64,000 nt of DNA from assembly GCF_020921035.1 (NCBI RefSeq), contig NC_063152.1, forward strand, positions 32,532,494-32,596,493, given 5' to 3'. The DNA is from Rhodamnia argentea. Taxonomy: Eukaryota; Streptophyta; Magnoliopsida; Myrtales; Myrtaceae. The translations under genes were made by a program, and so were the position numbers. Below, piece by piece: positions 1-13,390 of the stretch (position 1 is the first letter of the stretch; the number at the start of each line of letters is the position of its first letter). The notes beneath the pieces are model-generated. The model searched no databases and was not told the origin of the DNA. It was given only the letters and a program-made list of their open reading frames with translations.

Positions 1-228
1 AAGGACATCTATCTTGGATTTTATGTAAGTAGATCATATTTGATATCAGTTAAGAATATATCAGAAACGTTCAAAAATAGTGCCGTACCAATGGTCACAT
101 GGACTCTGTTCACGCCAGAAAGTGGCTGCGGGGATTCTGCACCAAAGCAAAAGGTCAAAACAGCTAGCGATACAGAAGAGCATCGACCACTTTGTTTTTG
201 AATCACATGCTCACGTTTAATATTACTA

Positions 229-531
229 TGTTGGAAAAAGTGTTATAACAAATGCAAAAAGTAAACACAGAACACAAGGATTTACGTGGTTCGATCAAGG
301 TGATCTACGTCTACGGGCAAGGTAAAACCAGATTCCACTATAATCAAATAGAGTACAGATTATAGAAGTCGATCTTATCGACCAAACAAAAGCACACGGC
401 TCACAAGTCTCTCATGTAAGGAAAATCCTCCATCTAAACGAAAAAACCCTAGCCGCAATATAAAATATGTCGGCTCGGGTGATGAACCGGACCGAGTACA
501 TAAAATTCAAGACATATTTAACAAAAAGGAT
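229..531. repeat. LTR-like fragment (possible solo LTR)
   Basis: The segment starts TGTTGG and ends TTTAACA, so it has the TG...CA termini of an LTR. It carries the phrase CAAGGATTTACGTGGTTCGA, which I recognise as common in Copia-related LTR repeats of many dicots. No internal retroelement coding or clear target-site duplication flanks it. Confidence 0.4.
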
Positions 532-883
532 GTCATAAGTGACATAATTTTCGTACAGTGCTCATTTGAATGGCACAATTTTTTTTTTCGATCACTTGAG
601 TTTCATAACTTATGTATAGTGTTCGCTTGAGTGCCGTAACATTTTTTCCGACCACATGAGGCCATGTAACTTTTTAATCAATCATCTAAATGCCATAACT
701 TTTTAAAGATGTCCACCACAAGTTCTACGTCGAATTTTTGGCACTTGGATGAATGTTTTGAAAAAAGTTCGAGGCTTAAATAATCAATTGAAAGTTATAT
801 CAAACGTTTCTTAGAAGTTATGACACTTAAGTGATCGAAATGAAAAACTATGGCTCTCAAGTGAGCGCATGGTGTCCTTATCC
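527..883. repeat. Inverted-repeat element, MITE-like
   Basis: The left arm contains CGATCACTTGAGTTTCATAACTT and the right arm, read on the minus strand, contains CGATCACTTAAGTGTCATAACTT. Each is preceded by a GCTCA(T/C)TTGA motif. The arms are imperfect, there is no coding capacity, and no clear target-site duplication is seen. Confidence 0.5.
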
Positions 884-1674
884 CTATGTTGTTGGTTGTA
901 GGCTATAAAAGAAGTCCATCCATATGCAATTTGGAACATCAATTTCTAATGAAAAATTATGTGAGTTATTGGATCAAATAAATTACATCGAAGGATCAAC
1001 TAAGCCGTTATCATGTATCAGTACACCCCGGTTTGTGATTTGTTAAAAAGAATTACTACTTATTGAGACTTTGAAAATTTGCATCTTGATAATGGAAATT
1101 GACACCAAAAATCTATAAATTTTTGCCTAATATGCAACATCACCATCAAACTTTTAATTTGTTTAATGTGTTCTTGCTACTATTTCGAAAGATTCGATAT
1201 GGTGCTTGAGCTTTTAATTAGTCCAATTTAGTCCCTCAACAATTTATGACAGATTCAAATCAATCTTTCAATACCATTCACAAGTTTTCGTAATTGCATC
1301 ACTGCCTCGATTTTAAAATATATTTTCATTTCAATTCTTTACCAAAACAACAAACAATATACGATATCCTTTAGTTATCTTTCTACCTTTTTGGTCTTTA
1401 TAAATATTACCATATAGTTTATGTTCTCTATAATAGTAAAAATAGAAACTCATTTAGAATTAAATTGGGTCACAACAATAAACAATCCTCACTGAAATGA
1501 TGTTATACTAATACGCTTTGGTAGGTTCCCGCTTTCTCTGGCGTCTGGTCTTTTGACCGGGGACGTAACAGCAAAATCATCTCCCTACAGCATTTCCAAC
1601 TGCTCTAAACGTAGAAACCGGCCTCTCGCGATGCATTCGGATAATGTATGTCGGCTTCCACAAGCTGCTGCATC

Positions 1675-4600
1675 TCACAAGTTGTCGGGATAATCACTCG
1701 CATTCGACGTTCGAGACCAGTACTCCTTGTAAAGCTGCCCGAACAGCGAATCCTCCTTGCCTACCAATTTCATAGGATCATCGTACTCTGCCAATCTCCC
1801 TGTCAGATGCAAAGAATGTCATGTATTTCTCACGGCTCTCGTCGGTTCCGACAAAACAGTTCACGGTAAGTTTAACTTTTACCATCACTTATTGACAGCA
1901 CCATTGTGCAGTCCATGACAGTCGGGATCCGGTGGGCCACAGTTATGACCGTGCAGTCTGCGAATTCCGTTCGTATAGTCCTCTGGAGGACCGCATCGGT
2001 CGCGTTATCTATAGATGCAGTGGCTTCGTCCAGGACTAGGATCTGGCTTCGCCTCAGCAATGCTCGTCCTAGGCAAAACAATTGCCGTTGCCCCATGCTC
2101 CAGTTAGATCCGTCCTGTACCACTGCAATTCGAGTTTGTGTGAACTGTTAATGATGGACAAGGAGCTTATTATAAAACTTTGCTGCTGTTTGATTCATCG
2201 TTACCTAGTGATTCCAGGCCCTTCTCTTTATCTTGTATGACCTCCCGGAGCTGACATTTTCCTAGAACCTTTTTTCCGCAGAAACAATCAATCAGGAAAC
2301 ATAACCGCAGGTACTTCCTTTTGCAGGGGGTGAAGTAATTCAAGATTTAGCTCAGGAGCTCTCATTAGATTCAAATTATGCGCGGTGCATACTTTTTGTA
2401 ATGCTGGTGCAGTTAGTAATAGAGAGGAACATGCTTCAATCAAACTTCCAGAGACGTTCGGAAATTACCTCCCATATTTCCTCGTCGGTGTGCTCGGACA
2501 AGGGGTCCAGGTTGTATCGAACTGTCCCTCCAAAAAGTGTCGGATCTTGTGGGATGACCGCAAAATGTGATCTCAGGTCATGAAGTCCGATAGTGGTTAT
2601 GTCTAGGCCGTCGACAATTATTTTCCCATTGGTAGGTTCCACGATACGGAACAAAGCACTGATGAGAGTTGTCTTTCCACTACCGGTCCGGCCAACAATC
2701 CCAATCTTGTGCCCTCCTTTTATTTTACAGCTTATCCCATGAAGAACGAGGGGGGAATCAGGCCGATACCTTACCTGTTAATGTCTCGATGATCAAACCT
2801 AAGTGAACTACAAGACAAGTCCTGAATCAAGAGGAGTGTTAGTGGTGCGTGTGTCTACCTTTAGATCATAAATCTCAACATTGCCAGAAGAAGGCCAGTC
2901 CGGCGCTGGTCGGCTATCTTCGATCACTTCTGGAGCTTCACTTTGAATGTGCATGTACTGCTCCAGCCTTTCTACAGAAACGATCAAATTCGATAGCGAG
3001 CACTGGAATTGGACGGAAATGACCAGGAAGACATTTAAAGATAGACCGTACGACAGCGCCATTCCAACATATCCTGCATCAAATCATCGAGTGAGGCCTG
3101 ATGGTATTGAAAAGGGAAGTGAACCAACGTGTCAACGCATAGCTGCTTTGACATTAGATTAAAAATTGCCTAAATAAAATGATACATCTACAAGAGCCAA
3201 GCTTCTAGGGAAAGTCTCGATATGAAGAGCTGAATTGAGGTTTTTACTGATACGAACCGGAGGAAGAGGACCCGAGATCAAGAAAAGTAATTGCGAGGGC
3301 CGAGGACGTTAGGACAATGGCACACAGGACTTCCAGACGTTGGACCAGCCACTCATTGGCCGAAAAGCTGTGAAAATACGGACTTGCATTCGCATCAATA
3401 AGGCAAAGACTTCTTGAAAAGAATCGGTCTTCCTGGCCAAATGCTCTGATTGTCATCGCTCCGGCGATGGACTCGGCGAGGTGGCTTGCGAGTGTAGACT
3501 TGGTGGTGCCGTCTAGTCGCATCAACTCATTAGAAGAAGCGTAGTAGTATTTCTGTAGCAAATGAAAGATAAAAGCTAATGCTGCACTAGAACTCAAGAG
3601 GTAGGTGTGCAGAATTTTGCCTATTATGGAACAATTAATTGATTTGAGGCATGAGCATTACCTGTATGATCAGCGTCAGATAAATCATGGGTATGATCAC
3701 AAATAAAACCGGCCATGTGAGAAAAGCGAGTATCAGAAAGCTCGAGTAGGTATTCATCGTGGAACCGAGGGCAATGGTTAACTTGAACGCCACGTCGACA
3801 TCGATGATGCTTAAGTCTGAAGAAACCTATAAAATTCAGCAAATCCTGTCATTCGTCTTAAACATGTTCAAAGCGCAGCGATTTCACAGTATGTTCTTAC
3901 CCGGCTGAGTATTCTTCCCAAAGGAGTTGAGTCGTAAAAGGACATTGGCGCTCGGATAAGGGAGTGCAACAACCCAGAGAATATGGCGTACGAGGCACCG
4001 CAACCTAGATAGACTATGAAATATGACCTAATAAGCAAAAAGAGACCGAGGACAATGCCGATCCCAGTGTAAACAGAGTTCAACTCGATGGTGCTCACAC
4101 TTGTACTGTTGACTTCAGAAGCCAACCAGTAATTTTGCGCGAGCTGCCCGGCTATGAAAATTGCGTGAGCTAATGTTGCCAAGGCGAAAAACAAAAAGCC
4201 CTTGTTGTGTTTCATATACTGCAAGTAGGGCTTGAAACCGCTGTCTCCTATCTCTCTTTCTTCCTCCTTAATCAATTGACTTCCCGGAGAGGCCTTGAGC
4301 TGTTCCTCTACATCTATTTTCTGGATCTCCTCCTTCAAATATCCGGGCATTCTTGATGAAACCATTCTGATACGATTTCCAGAGCCAGCGGTCGTGTGAT
4401 GCGCGTCGACAAGGTCCTGAAATTCTTGGCAAGAAGCCATCAACTGATCGTATGAGCCGGCATTTACAATTTGTCCGGATGACATTAACTGTCAGGAAAC
4501 AAATGAGAGAAGTGAAAAATAGCTTCATAGCAAAGAAAAAGTAAAATCTTCCTTTGGGTTGAGTGAGTTACTGACCAAGATGGAGTTAAAAGCTGGAAGG

Positions 4601-6672
4601 AAGTCAACTTGATGCGTAACAAGCAAAACAGTCTTCTGGGATAAAGCTTCCATGACATATTCCTGCAACAACGCGCAAACATCTCATCATTTCTTGAGCT
4701 TAATACGAAAACAAAAAAGAGGTTTCACAGTCCTAGAGAGGAGATCACATTAAATAAGCTCGTCGCTGTATGAGCATCCACGGCGCTGAAGGGATCATCC
4801 AACAGATACACATCCGCGTCCTGATACAGAGCGCGTGCAAGTTGTATCCTTTGCTTCTGTCCGCCGCTCAAATTGACGCCCCTCTCCCCTATTTGAGTTT
4901 GATCGCCAAAGGGAAACATCTCCATGTCCTTGGCCAGGGAACACTTCTGAATTACTTCTCGATATTTGACAGAGTCCATGACGGATCCGAATAGGATGTT
5001 TTCTTGTATATTCCCGGTCTGGATCCACGCCGTCTGAGACACATATGCCATCCTACCATGAACGCGCACCTAAACATGGATGAAGGATTACCAGTAAATC
5101 TTCAATCACATTAGTTGATGTATCATACATTGCAAGTCATTATAGGCAACTGGCCGTAACAGGAAATAGTACAATTCTCACGTTACAGTGTACAACTAGT
5201 GACTCCCCAAAGGAGAAGATTAATCAATGACTTACAATGCCATTGATGTATGGAACCTCTCCGAGAATTGCAGCTAAAAGGGTAGATTTCCCTGACCCAA
5301 CTTCCCCACATATAGCTACTTTCTCTCCTTTTCCGACCGACAAATTTATGTTCCTCAATGTCGCCTTTGAGGTACCACTGTCCCATGAAATCTCACGTGA
5401 ATCCAAGAAAACAGCCATCTCTGGCACCTCATCATCACTCTGTTGATTTGTTGGCTTATTTTCCAATTCAGGTGCATCTAGAAATTCAGCAATCCGAGAC
5501 AACGAAACGTTAGCCTGGATGAAGGACCCGACCACATCAGGGATCAATCTGATCGGTTCCTGAACGATTCTTAAGCTCGCCAAGAACATGAAGACATTGC
5601 TCGCGGTCAAGGGAATGCCCATGAAGTAGCATGCCCAGAAAGTAATGGCAGGAACTAAAACCGGTGAAGACCAAAACAGGACCATATAGTAACCCTTTTG
5701 CCACAAAACAGCTGCGATCCACTCCGATTCGTCTTTCCTCAGCTCCTCGATGACTTTCTTGAAGTGCTTCTCCCAAGCATACAACTTCAACACCTTCATA
5801 TTCGCAAGCGCCTCCGAGATCACCTTCAGCCTTTTATCTTGAGCCTCCATGAGTTTTCTTTGGTACTTGAGTTGCAATTTGGCCATCGGAGAAGTCAGGG
5901 CGACAATCAATATGAGCACCATGAGAGCCGCCAAAGTTGCGAGGCCCACAGCGTAGTAAACAATGGCTAATGCGAGGCACAGTTGAAGGGAAGTCGACCA
6001 TATCTGGTGAAACCAGTAAGGGAACTCACCGATCCGATAAGCATCTGAAGTGACATAGTTTACTATCTGGCCAGGAGAGTGAGTCATTTTCGCCGCACTG
6101 GAGAGCCGCAGTTGCTTCTGACAAATCGCCGCCGACAGAAAAGATCTTATTCGGAGTCCAATCAGTCTTGCTCTAAAATACCATTGCCTTTCCGATAGAG
6201 ATTCCAAGCATTTGGCCAGGAACAATCCTCCGGCTAGCACGTAACTCTCATACTCGAAAGCCTCCTCACCCTCGGCGACGGCGATGAAGGCTATGAGGAA
6301 CAAAGGCCCAGTGGAGAGAGCCAAGACCTTGGTCAAAGCAAAGAAGCCGGAAATTAAAATACCTCTCCATTCGCAGTAGAATATCGCGGACAAGATAGAG
6401 TAGGCGTCACATGAGTTCTTCCTCTTTTCTTTGTGCAGTTGCTGCATGAACCTCGAGTAACATGTTTCCGCTCGTTCTTCCACCCTGAGACGCGGGATAT
6501 CCTCATCTTCAAGGATCTTCTCTTTCCCCAATTTCATCAGCGCATTCAACCACCAAAAGGACATCTTGCTGAGTAATCCCGCCTTGGCGAAAGGAGTGAC
6601 GTTATCGCCCTGTTCTTTGTCCAGCAAAGGTTCATGCACAAAGCCATTTTCGCGGTCCTCGCTATTCTCCAT
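1675..6672 (-). CDS. ABC transporter, subfamily C (MRP type), ABCC10-like, lacking an intact TMD0
   Basis: ATP-driven membrane exporter of the multidrug-resistance-associated (ABCC) family; plant members usually move conjugates and organic anions across the tonoplast or plasma membrane. I read 11 exons: 6672-5236, 5069-4749, 4662-4576, 4488-3901, 3826-3662, 3552-3258, 3073-2859, 2774-2469, 2268-2205, 2122-1883, 1799-1675. All junctions are GT-AG and in phase, giving about 1280 aa. NBD1: Walker [10 protein letters not shown] (about 456-464), LSGGQ (about 546-550), Walker B VYLLDD, H-loop VTHQ. NBD2: Walker A GRTGSGKT (about 1064), WSMGQRQ signature (about 1167), Walker B LVLDEA, AHRI. The two TMDs precede the NBDs. 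NBD1 has Asp after Walker B and NBD2 has Glu, the usual ABCC asymmetry. Full-length relatives are about 1450-1480 aa because of an N-terminal TMD0. Here the frame is closed by a TGA at 6751-6753, so the first in-frame ATG is at 6672. The core looks functional; the gene is either a TMD0-less transporter or a 5'-damaged copy. Confidence 0.88.
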
Positions 6673-6745
6673 GTAACTGTGTCCTCCGAGAGCACAGAAA
6701 AGCAGAAGGATCGCTCCAGGAAATGGTAAAATATCCCTCACCAAT

Positions 6746-6930
6746 GACAGTCAAAACTAGCAGCAACCAACAGACCGCTTGGAGCAGAAAGGCGAGCCAC
6801 TCATGCAGAGGTGATAAGGTAGCATCCTCGTCCAAATTTCCTGAAGATTATCCAAACTCCGAGTGCGGACGAATGAGTGGAAACTGCGGTCGCAGTTGTA
6901 GTTTTCTTCGAGAACAACTTACAGAGCAAG
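6746..6930 (-). pseudogene. Frameshifted remains of the ABCC TMD0 coding region
   Basis: Upstream of the ABCC ATG, one frame (6835-6746, minus) encodes a stretch with LSPLHEWLAFLLQ followed by CWLLLVLTV, which resembles the end of TMD0 in ABCC10-type proteins. The main frame resumes immediately as VRDILPFPGAILLLF, which in relatives lies some tens of residues later. A deletion plus a frameshift therefore separates the two. A third frame further upstream (about 6930-6837) gives ALGVWIIFRKF, also TMD0-like but weaker. Placing these pieces in the family rests on memory of the family, not on an alignment. Confidence 0.6.
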
Positions 6931-7690
6931 ACAAAGACAAGAGTACAAGATGAGTTAGATATCAAGTCAATCACGAAAATGTGGTTGGGACAAGAACAGG
7001 ATTTGACAATGGACGCGAGCCCGGAGCTGCTGCTATCTCCAACTTGACTCGAGCACCCGAGAGCCGTATCAAATATTCAAATCTACGAGGCTTGAAAAGT
7101 GCATCAACGCGAATTCAGTAGGCGAATAGTTGTGGATAATCCACTCGATTTGCTAAGACTATTAATCAAGCTACAGAATCAATCGTATTGTTGGGGAAAC
7201 TACCTGATACACACATAGACAAAAAGCCGCCAAATGAACTATTTGATTAGAAAAGGGAATTGTCGAAACAGGAAAATGCAATGCATTCATGTCTTCAATA
7301 CCCACGAAGAGCAAGAATGAAGAATTTCTTGAGTCCTCCCACGCACGAAACACTCCTTTTCATGCACAGTTTCAGCGACAGTAGCACTTGAAGAGGACGG
7401 ATGAAGTGTCACGCGCAACCAAAATCAAAACTTCAAACAACAACAACAACAAGAAACACTCACTTCCAAGCTCTAGTCAACAATCCCTGCCGAAAACAGA
7501 GCAGGCGAAGAAGGCAAAGGTTGACTCTGCTTTCACTGCAGAAAACAGAGCATCTCTTCTTGCTTGCAAAGAATCCATCATCTGTGTCCGAGGAGCTTGA
7601 TCGGGTAAACACAACAAAGAGTGACTTTGACTTGTGAAATCAAGAAACACTGGGCTCCGCAAATCATGCATGCAGAGAGAGAGAGAGCCA

Positions 7691-7779
7691 CCTGGCCCTA
7701 TTTCTATGCTGTAGTTTTTAAATATCATGTAGCCTCCTGGCCCTATTTCTTTGCTGTAGTTTTTAAATATCACGTACCC
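7691..7779. repeat. Two-copy tandem repeat, 45-bp unit
   Basis: The unit beginning CCTGGCCCTATTTCT occurs at 7691 and again at 7736, with only a few substitutions between copies. A short GA run sits just before it. Confidence 0.85.
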
Positions 7780-8919
7780 CACACGATTTTCACGTTAAAC
7801 AAGGCCGTGTCAAGGTGGCTTCTCTTCTTCTTCTTCTTCCTGGAGATGATGCGAGTGCCTGCGAGAGACAGAGAGGCCGAGAGACGCAGAGAGACACAGT
7901 GAACAGTGCTTTCCTGAGTTTATGGACGGGATGCGACAGCCACGCTTGCGAGGACATTCATGCAGATCGCAGACACATAACATGCATCCCAAGGTCAAAC
8001 TTATGGAGACGATGCCAACCTTTCATGGACGGTTGACTGCGAGATCTACCTCCAACTAAAGGTCGCATGAATGAGACCGTATGTACGGAATTTTCTTTAA
8101 AAAATGACCATCCGAACCTAGGCGCGCATTCCCTTTTAACAAAGCCATGGCTACTAGAGAGGAAAATCTTAGCGTGTGCTCATAATTAAGATTCTGTAGT
8201 TGACTGCCGGTAATGCTTTGATGCTATGACAGACCTGTCTTTATGGAATGAGCGGGTCTCTACAGACTGGATCAACGTAATTTATCATTCAAATTTACTT
8301 GCTTTATTTGACTTGCATCTTTATCTTGAAATTTTTTTGTATCATATCTTTATCTTAAATTATGTACCTCTTTTTCAGGTGAAATGAAAACTTCCCTTGC
8401 AATCAAAAAATATAAAATACTTACGCAATATTGTAAAAAATAAAAAAATGCAAGTGACAAATTAGTCGAGCAATAGCACGGTCCAAAGTAGAACCAGGCT
8501 CGGCTAAAACCGATCGGATACGTGCAAAAATAGATTTAAAAAGTAATACAATAAAAATAAGAAAAAAGGTTTGAAAACTAGCCTAGCAATAGCATCACAG
8601 TCTTGTGCTTGAAAGATAAGTTGAAAATATATTAAAAAAATAAAAATAATCACTAAATAGATCTATAAAGTAACAAAACAAAGATGAAATAAATTAAGCT
8701 ATAAAAATAGCATGTTTGTTTGGAAATAAGAGGAAAGAGAAATGTCTTACGATAGATGATTGGTCGAGAAGGTCATACTGATCGTATACTGCGATTATAT
8801 CGAGTATATTATACAGAACGTGTACCCTAGACAACTAAGTGTTTTTTTGTCGAGATTTGTAGTTTAATAGAAGTTATGCGATTCCACCATACATGCCTAC
8901 ATTTTTTTATTTTTTTTTT

Positions 8920-8960
8920 GTGGGGGGTGGGTGGGGGTGGGGGTGGGGGGGGCCTGGGGG
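8920..8960 (+). repeat. G-run tract with G-quadruplex potential
   Basis: Seven or so runs of three or more G separated by single T or short spacers follow a T-rich tract on the plus strand. The pattern satisfies the usual G3+N1-7 rule for intramolecular quadruplex formation. There is no gene nearby. Confidence 0.7.
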
Positions 8961-9591
8961 CTACCAGGAGGATCGAACTGACGCCTCCTTCGAGAACCGA
9001 AACTACTGACTGCTGAGTATGGACGACTTTGGTCATACGTGAGATCCCAAATCTCAGTCTGAAAATGAATAGAACGGAAAGATCGCCGACAGCGTTTGTC
9101 CTTCTCTTTCGATTATCGCATTGAAAATTGCAGGGCATGAGACTTTGGAACGTCTGAATATTTAAGTCTCCCCGTCTGTCTGATAATTGACATGAAATCG
9201 CCCTTCTAGGCGTCGATATTCGCAAGCGCTTTTGGTTATTTTAACTGGTCTTTTCGATGCCCCCACGTCGTCGAATCTCAGTGCTGGCAAATTGGTGTCC
9301 TTGTTACCATCTCCATTTCTTATGAAATTTCAGGTTTAAGATGAACACGACCAATTTTTGTTAATGTGCATCGAAAGACTGCGCAAACGAGGTTAAAACG
9401 TGTCGGAGCTCGCGTCGTCTCAACAGGAATGGAAGGTTCTCGTTTCAACGTGTTTCGGCGTGTTATGAACGAGTTGACATGCTCAACCATACTAGCAATG
9501 CTTTTGTGATTCATATATAGGATTAACCCGTGTATAAAAAGACCGCGCATGATTAAACTCCGGCCGGTCACACCGAATTTCGCATTGTGTG

Positions 9592-10187
9592 AACCAGAAA
9601 AAAAATGTCCAAGAAGTTCTGAACCTATCGGACTTTTGCCAATTCAATCTTAAACCTTTTAATTGTGTCAATTGAATCATAAACATTTTAATATTTTGCT
9701 AATTAAGTCCATCTAATCAATTTAGAAGAAAATCGTTGGCATAGACGCCAGCCGTATTACGTGGCACAATCGGCTTTGTCATGGATAATTCTTAAAAATG
9801 TTATAATGTTTTTATTTCAAAATTTTTATCTCTTATTTTCTTTTCTTTTCTTTTTTCTTGTTTATTTTTTATTTTTTATTTTTTATCTTTCCCGAGAAAA
9901 AAATAGAAAAAAATGAGAAAAAGAAAAATTAAATAAGGAAAAAGAATAAAAAACAAAAAAAAAATTTGGAAAAATATTAAAGTATTATTAATTATTATTC
10001 ACGCCAACGTTGATAGCTATTCGTAGAACGGTCGGCGTCCACCTTGACAATTTTCGTATAAAATTGGCCAAATAGACTCAATTGGAAAAATATCAAAAGG
10101 TTTAAGACTCAATTGACACAATTAAAAAATTTATGATTAATTTGACAAAAGTATAATAGATTCAAGATTTTTTGGATAATTTTTCTC
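9592..10187. mobile_element. Non-autonomous TIR element, GGAAAATTACC family (copy 1)
   Basis: The left end carries TGTCCAAGAAGTTCTGAACC and the right end is its degenerate inverted counterpart, ending GGATAATTTTTCT. Both ends share the CAATTNA(G/A)TC / AATTGACACAATT phrases seen in the other copies at 20189, 21823 and 43581. No transposase frame is present. Confidence 0.65.
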
Positions 10188-12904
10188 ATATGAGCAAGTT
10201 AGCGTCTAAAGTTTTCAGCCCGGTCCCTTCAACGGGAATGAAAATTTGGCCACATGTTACACGATATCCTACAAAAGCAGAAATGCCGGGTCCTGCCCCC
10301 CTCCAGATAGGGCCGAGATGTGAGATCACTTGACTTTCTCCGTCCAATATCTCAATTTACCTTATCAGCACATAAAAAAAAAAAGTAGAGATTAAAGCTT
10401 ACTTGTCACATTGTGTTTATCCAAAGTAGCGACATGAAGTAAAAAAAAAAAAAAAAATTAACCCGTTTCCTCAGTCAACACCTACCGTTCATGCTCGTGT
10501 CCTAAACCCAGCACACATTCAAATTCATGCGTCTGAATCCAGTCCAATGATGCTGTTGGTTGCCACTAATAAAACTTCACTTAGAGATAATTGATCGCTT
10601 CTCCGTCGCGGGGACCAAGGAAAATTCGCATATCGATTAGGTTTAGAACTTTTCTGAAATTTGTTGATCACTCGTGACCTTTTTTTGATAATTTTCGCTC
10701 GTTAAGGACAGATCCTTTCGAAATAATGTATACTGGGATCTTGAATATGTCGGGTGTTATATCGGCTTACTCTGGAGGTTGCATTTATGTTTGATAGAGA
10801 ATAGCTCGATTTCAACGGTCGTTGGAACTCGGAACTCATACAAGGAACCAGCATCTGCCCGATCCTAATCTTTATGACGGTTGACAATGGCAGGTCCTTA
10901 AATTTTTTTTTTTTTGGTCCAAACAGGTCCTTAAATTTAAGGCTAACATTTAGATTAGGTTTTGCTTTTATTGGATGTACGACCGTCAACACACCAGTCG
11001 ATAACATATTAAATATGTCGGTTCTCTTTACAGCCATCTTTGCATTTGAATTGCTGTTGTCTGTCCTTCCTCCTCTCGCGTGCCCGGTGTTAGTTCCGGG
11101 TTCACTTCTCCGGTCCGCCCGGGTTTTAGTTTTTCAGCTACACCCCCCCCCTTCCCCCCACGGGCTTCGGACCGGATCTTGACCCAATTCCGGTCGAGCG
11201 GCTTTTGTTCATCCCCTTTTTCTTAGTTCCGATCCGACAAAACCCTAGGGTGGGTGAACGACGGTCGAGTTAAGGTAAGGACATGCAGAATCAAATGGTA
11301 AGAACATGTATTAAACACTTTAGTCTCTTTCTAAAGTAAACCAATTTCGTAACATATGGAACATAGATAAGATGCATTATTGACCTATCAGTCCTTTTCG
11401 CAATGCATTTTCTTCATCGTTTCCACACGCAATCATGGAACATTAGGTCTCGGGGAATCACATGAACACAAGTCGTCTTACGTGTGCTCCTTGATCAGTT
11501 TTTGTTTTTTTTTCCTTAGTACTTCTGCCCAAAGGGTAAGAAGATGACTCATAACTTGGGCTCTTTCCATATTGGCGGAGACAGTCTCGGACAATTATCT
11601 ATTCCTCTTTGAAGATGCAAAATTGATTTTCCCCACTCAATCATGCAATTCCTCACCAGGATTTATTATAAATTCAAAAAATTGTGGTTGGTCTTGCTTT
11701 CTTAATTTGTCGATCGAGACGGGCCTGGCTTTATTCGGTTTTTTTTTCTAAATGTTTTTTTTTTGCTCATTGACACATCAATTTTTCTTACGTGCCCTAC
11801 AAAGTTCAATAATTGCAGCATGCGATGGATTTGTTTGGTTATTGTATTTTCCCTTTCGCCTAGGAAAGATGATTTTGATTGGATATACAACAATGGGGTG
11901 TCGGGGGTATAAAGGGTTTCTTAGTAAGCATCTCTGGCACTATATGTTTATTGCAAATGAAGTGACCCTTCTATTGAATGTTTTGAGTATACATGGGTTT
12001 CCCTCGTTTAATTATCTACTCAAAATTTGTTTACGGCGCCATGTAAACCAAATTTATCAATGACCACATTAAGATCTGATCGGAATATATACGGCTGAAA
12101 TTCACTGGCACGATGACTTGTTTCCTTAAACGTAGATGCGATCGCACCTTAAGATTCTACGTAGAAGTGATCATTTTTTTTTTTTTCCATGAACGAGGAT
12201 GAGACAACAAAATGCTTCCTGAATTAGTCTCTGTATCTTTAGCTAATCATCATAAGATTATTCTACTCTATTCTATTTTGGGACAAATACTTTATTTGGT
12301 TAGGTTTGTCCACGGGTTGTGTGAACAGGGCAAAAGTTAGGTGTCTGCTTGTCGAGATGAGAGGAAATGCGGAAGCTACCTTGATCAACTAGGATGCTCA
12401 AATCTTATTTAGAGCCATGATAAGATTATTGAGATTGGTCGAAACCGATACATTAAGTGATATCTATCTCGTATCATAAGTGACTATTTGAATAGATATA
12501 TCATATTCAACGTCTAATAAGAATTTGTCAAAACGCTCAACTATCAAAATTTGTAGATCTGCGTTAGACATTTTTGTCATGATCCAAGAACCTTTCTAGC
12601 CAGAAAAGGTAGCGCACTAGGATCTGATGCGAACCTGGAAAACACAGCATGGCGTCCCGACGGTCACGTGTGATCTTTTCATGCTAAAAAGGGATTCTGG
12701 GGATTCTGCTCTACAGCAAGAGGACAAACAGCTAGGGTTCAGAAAAATCCTTGGGTTTACAACAAAAGAAGAAAATTAAGACAAGCATAGAAATGATTGC
12801 AGCCAAATGGTCCATTGGACTGTCGTCTGCCCTGTAGATGGAAGAAGATTTTAAGATCCTCCTTTTTTTTTATTTTATCTCGAAATAATGTCAAGATTGA
12901 GGAA

Positions 12905-13390
12905 GCACCGACACTCTTCGAGAGCTTTCGTGTCGTGTCCGATACACTCCGAAAATCCGACACTCTCCTACACTCTTCCGACACTCTTTGGAATGTAGTC
13001 CACACGTGGTCGGCGCTCTAAACACACGAATCCAATGTCCCAACATACCATTTCGATAAGCACGAGATCAATTTTAAGCATTTTCAATAAATTGAGGGTC
13101 AAAATGTAGATTTATCAAATATATATTTATATTTAAGTTACATTTCCAGTCACCCCAAAATTAATATACTTAGTAGGCAAAAAAAAAAAAAAGAAACCTA
13201 ATCTCGAATCCCTAACGAAAGAAGAAGAAAAAAAAAACTCATCGATATTTTTATATAATCATGTATACATAAAAATATACTTTTAATATATAAGGATTCT
13301 CAATGTGTCGGAATTCTCTATTTTTAGAAATGACGTATCGGAGTGTCGTGTCGTGTCGCGTATCACGTGCCAGTATCGGTATACTTAGGT
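12905..13390. repeat. GTGTCGG-type inverted repeat
   Basis: The left part is rich in CGACACTC/CGTGTCGTGTCC words and the right part carries GTGTCGGAATT and GGAGTGTCGTGTCG in the opposite sense, with about 280 bp of AT-rich DNA between. It looks like an old dispersed repeat; the family is not identified. Confidence 0.4.

Larger units (their letters stand above)
1..1674. other. Gene-free, AT-rich flank with two repeats
   Basis: No exon-like reading frame is visible. The stretch holds an LTR-like fragment (229-531) and an inverted-repeat element (about 527-883). From about 900 to 1640 it is AT-rich DNA without recognisable content, probably including the ABCC 3' untranslated region just above 1600. 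Confidence 0.6.
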
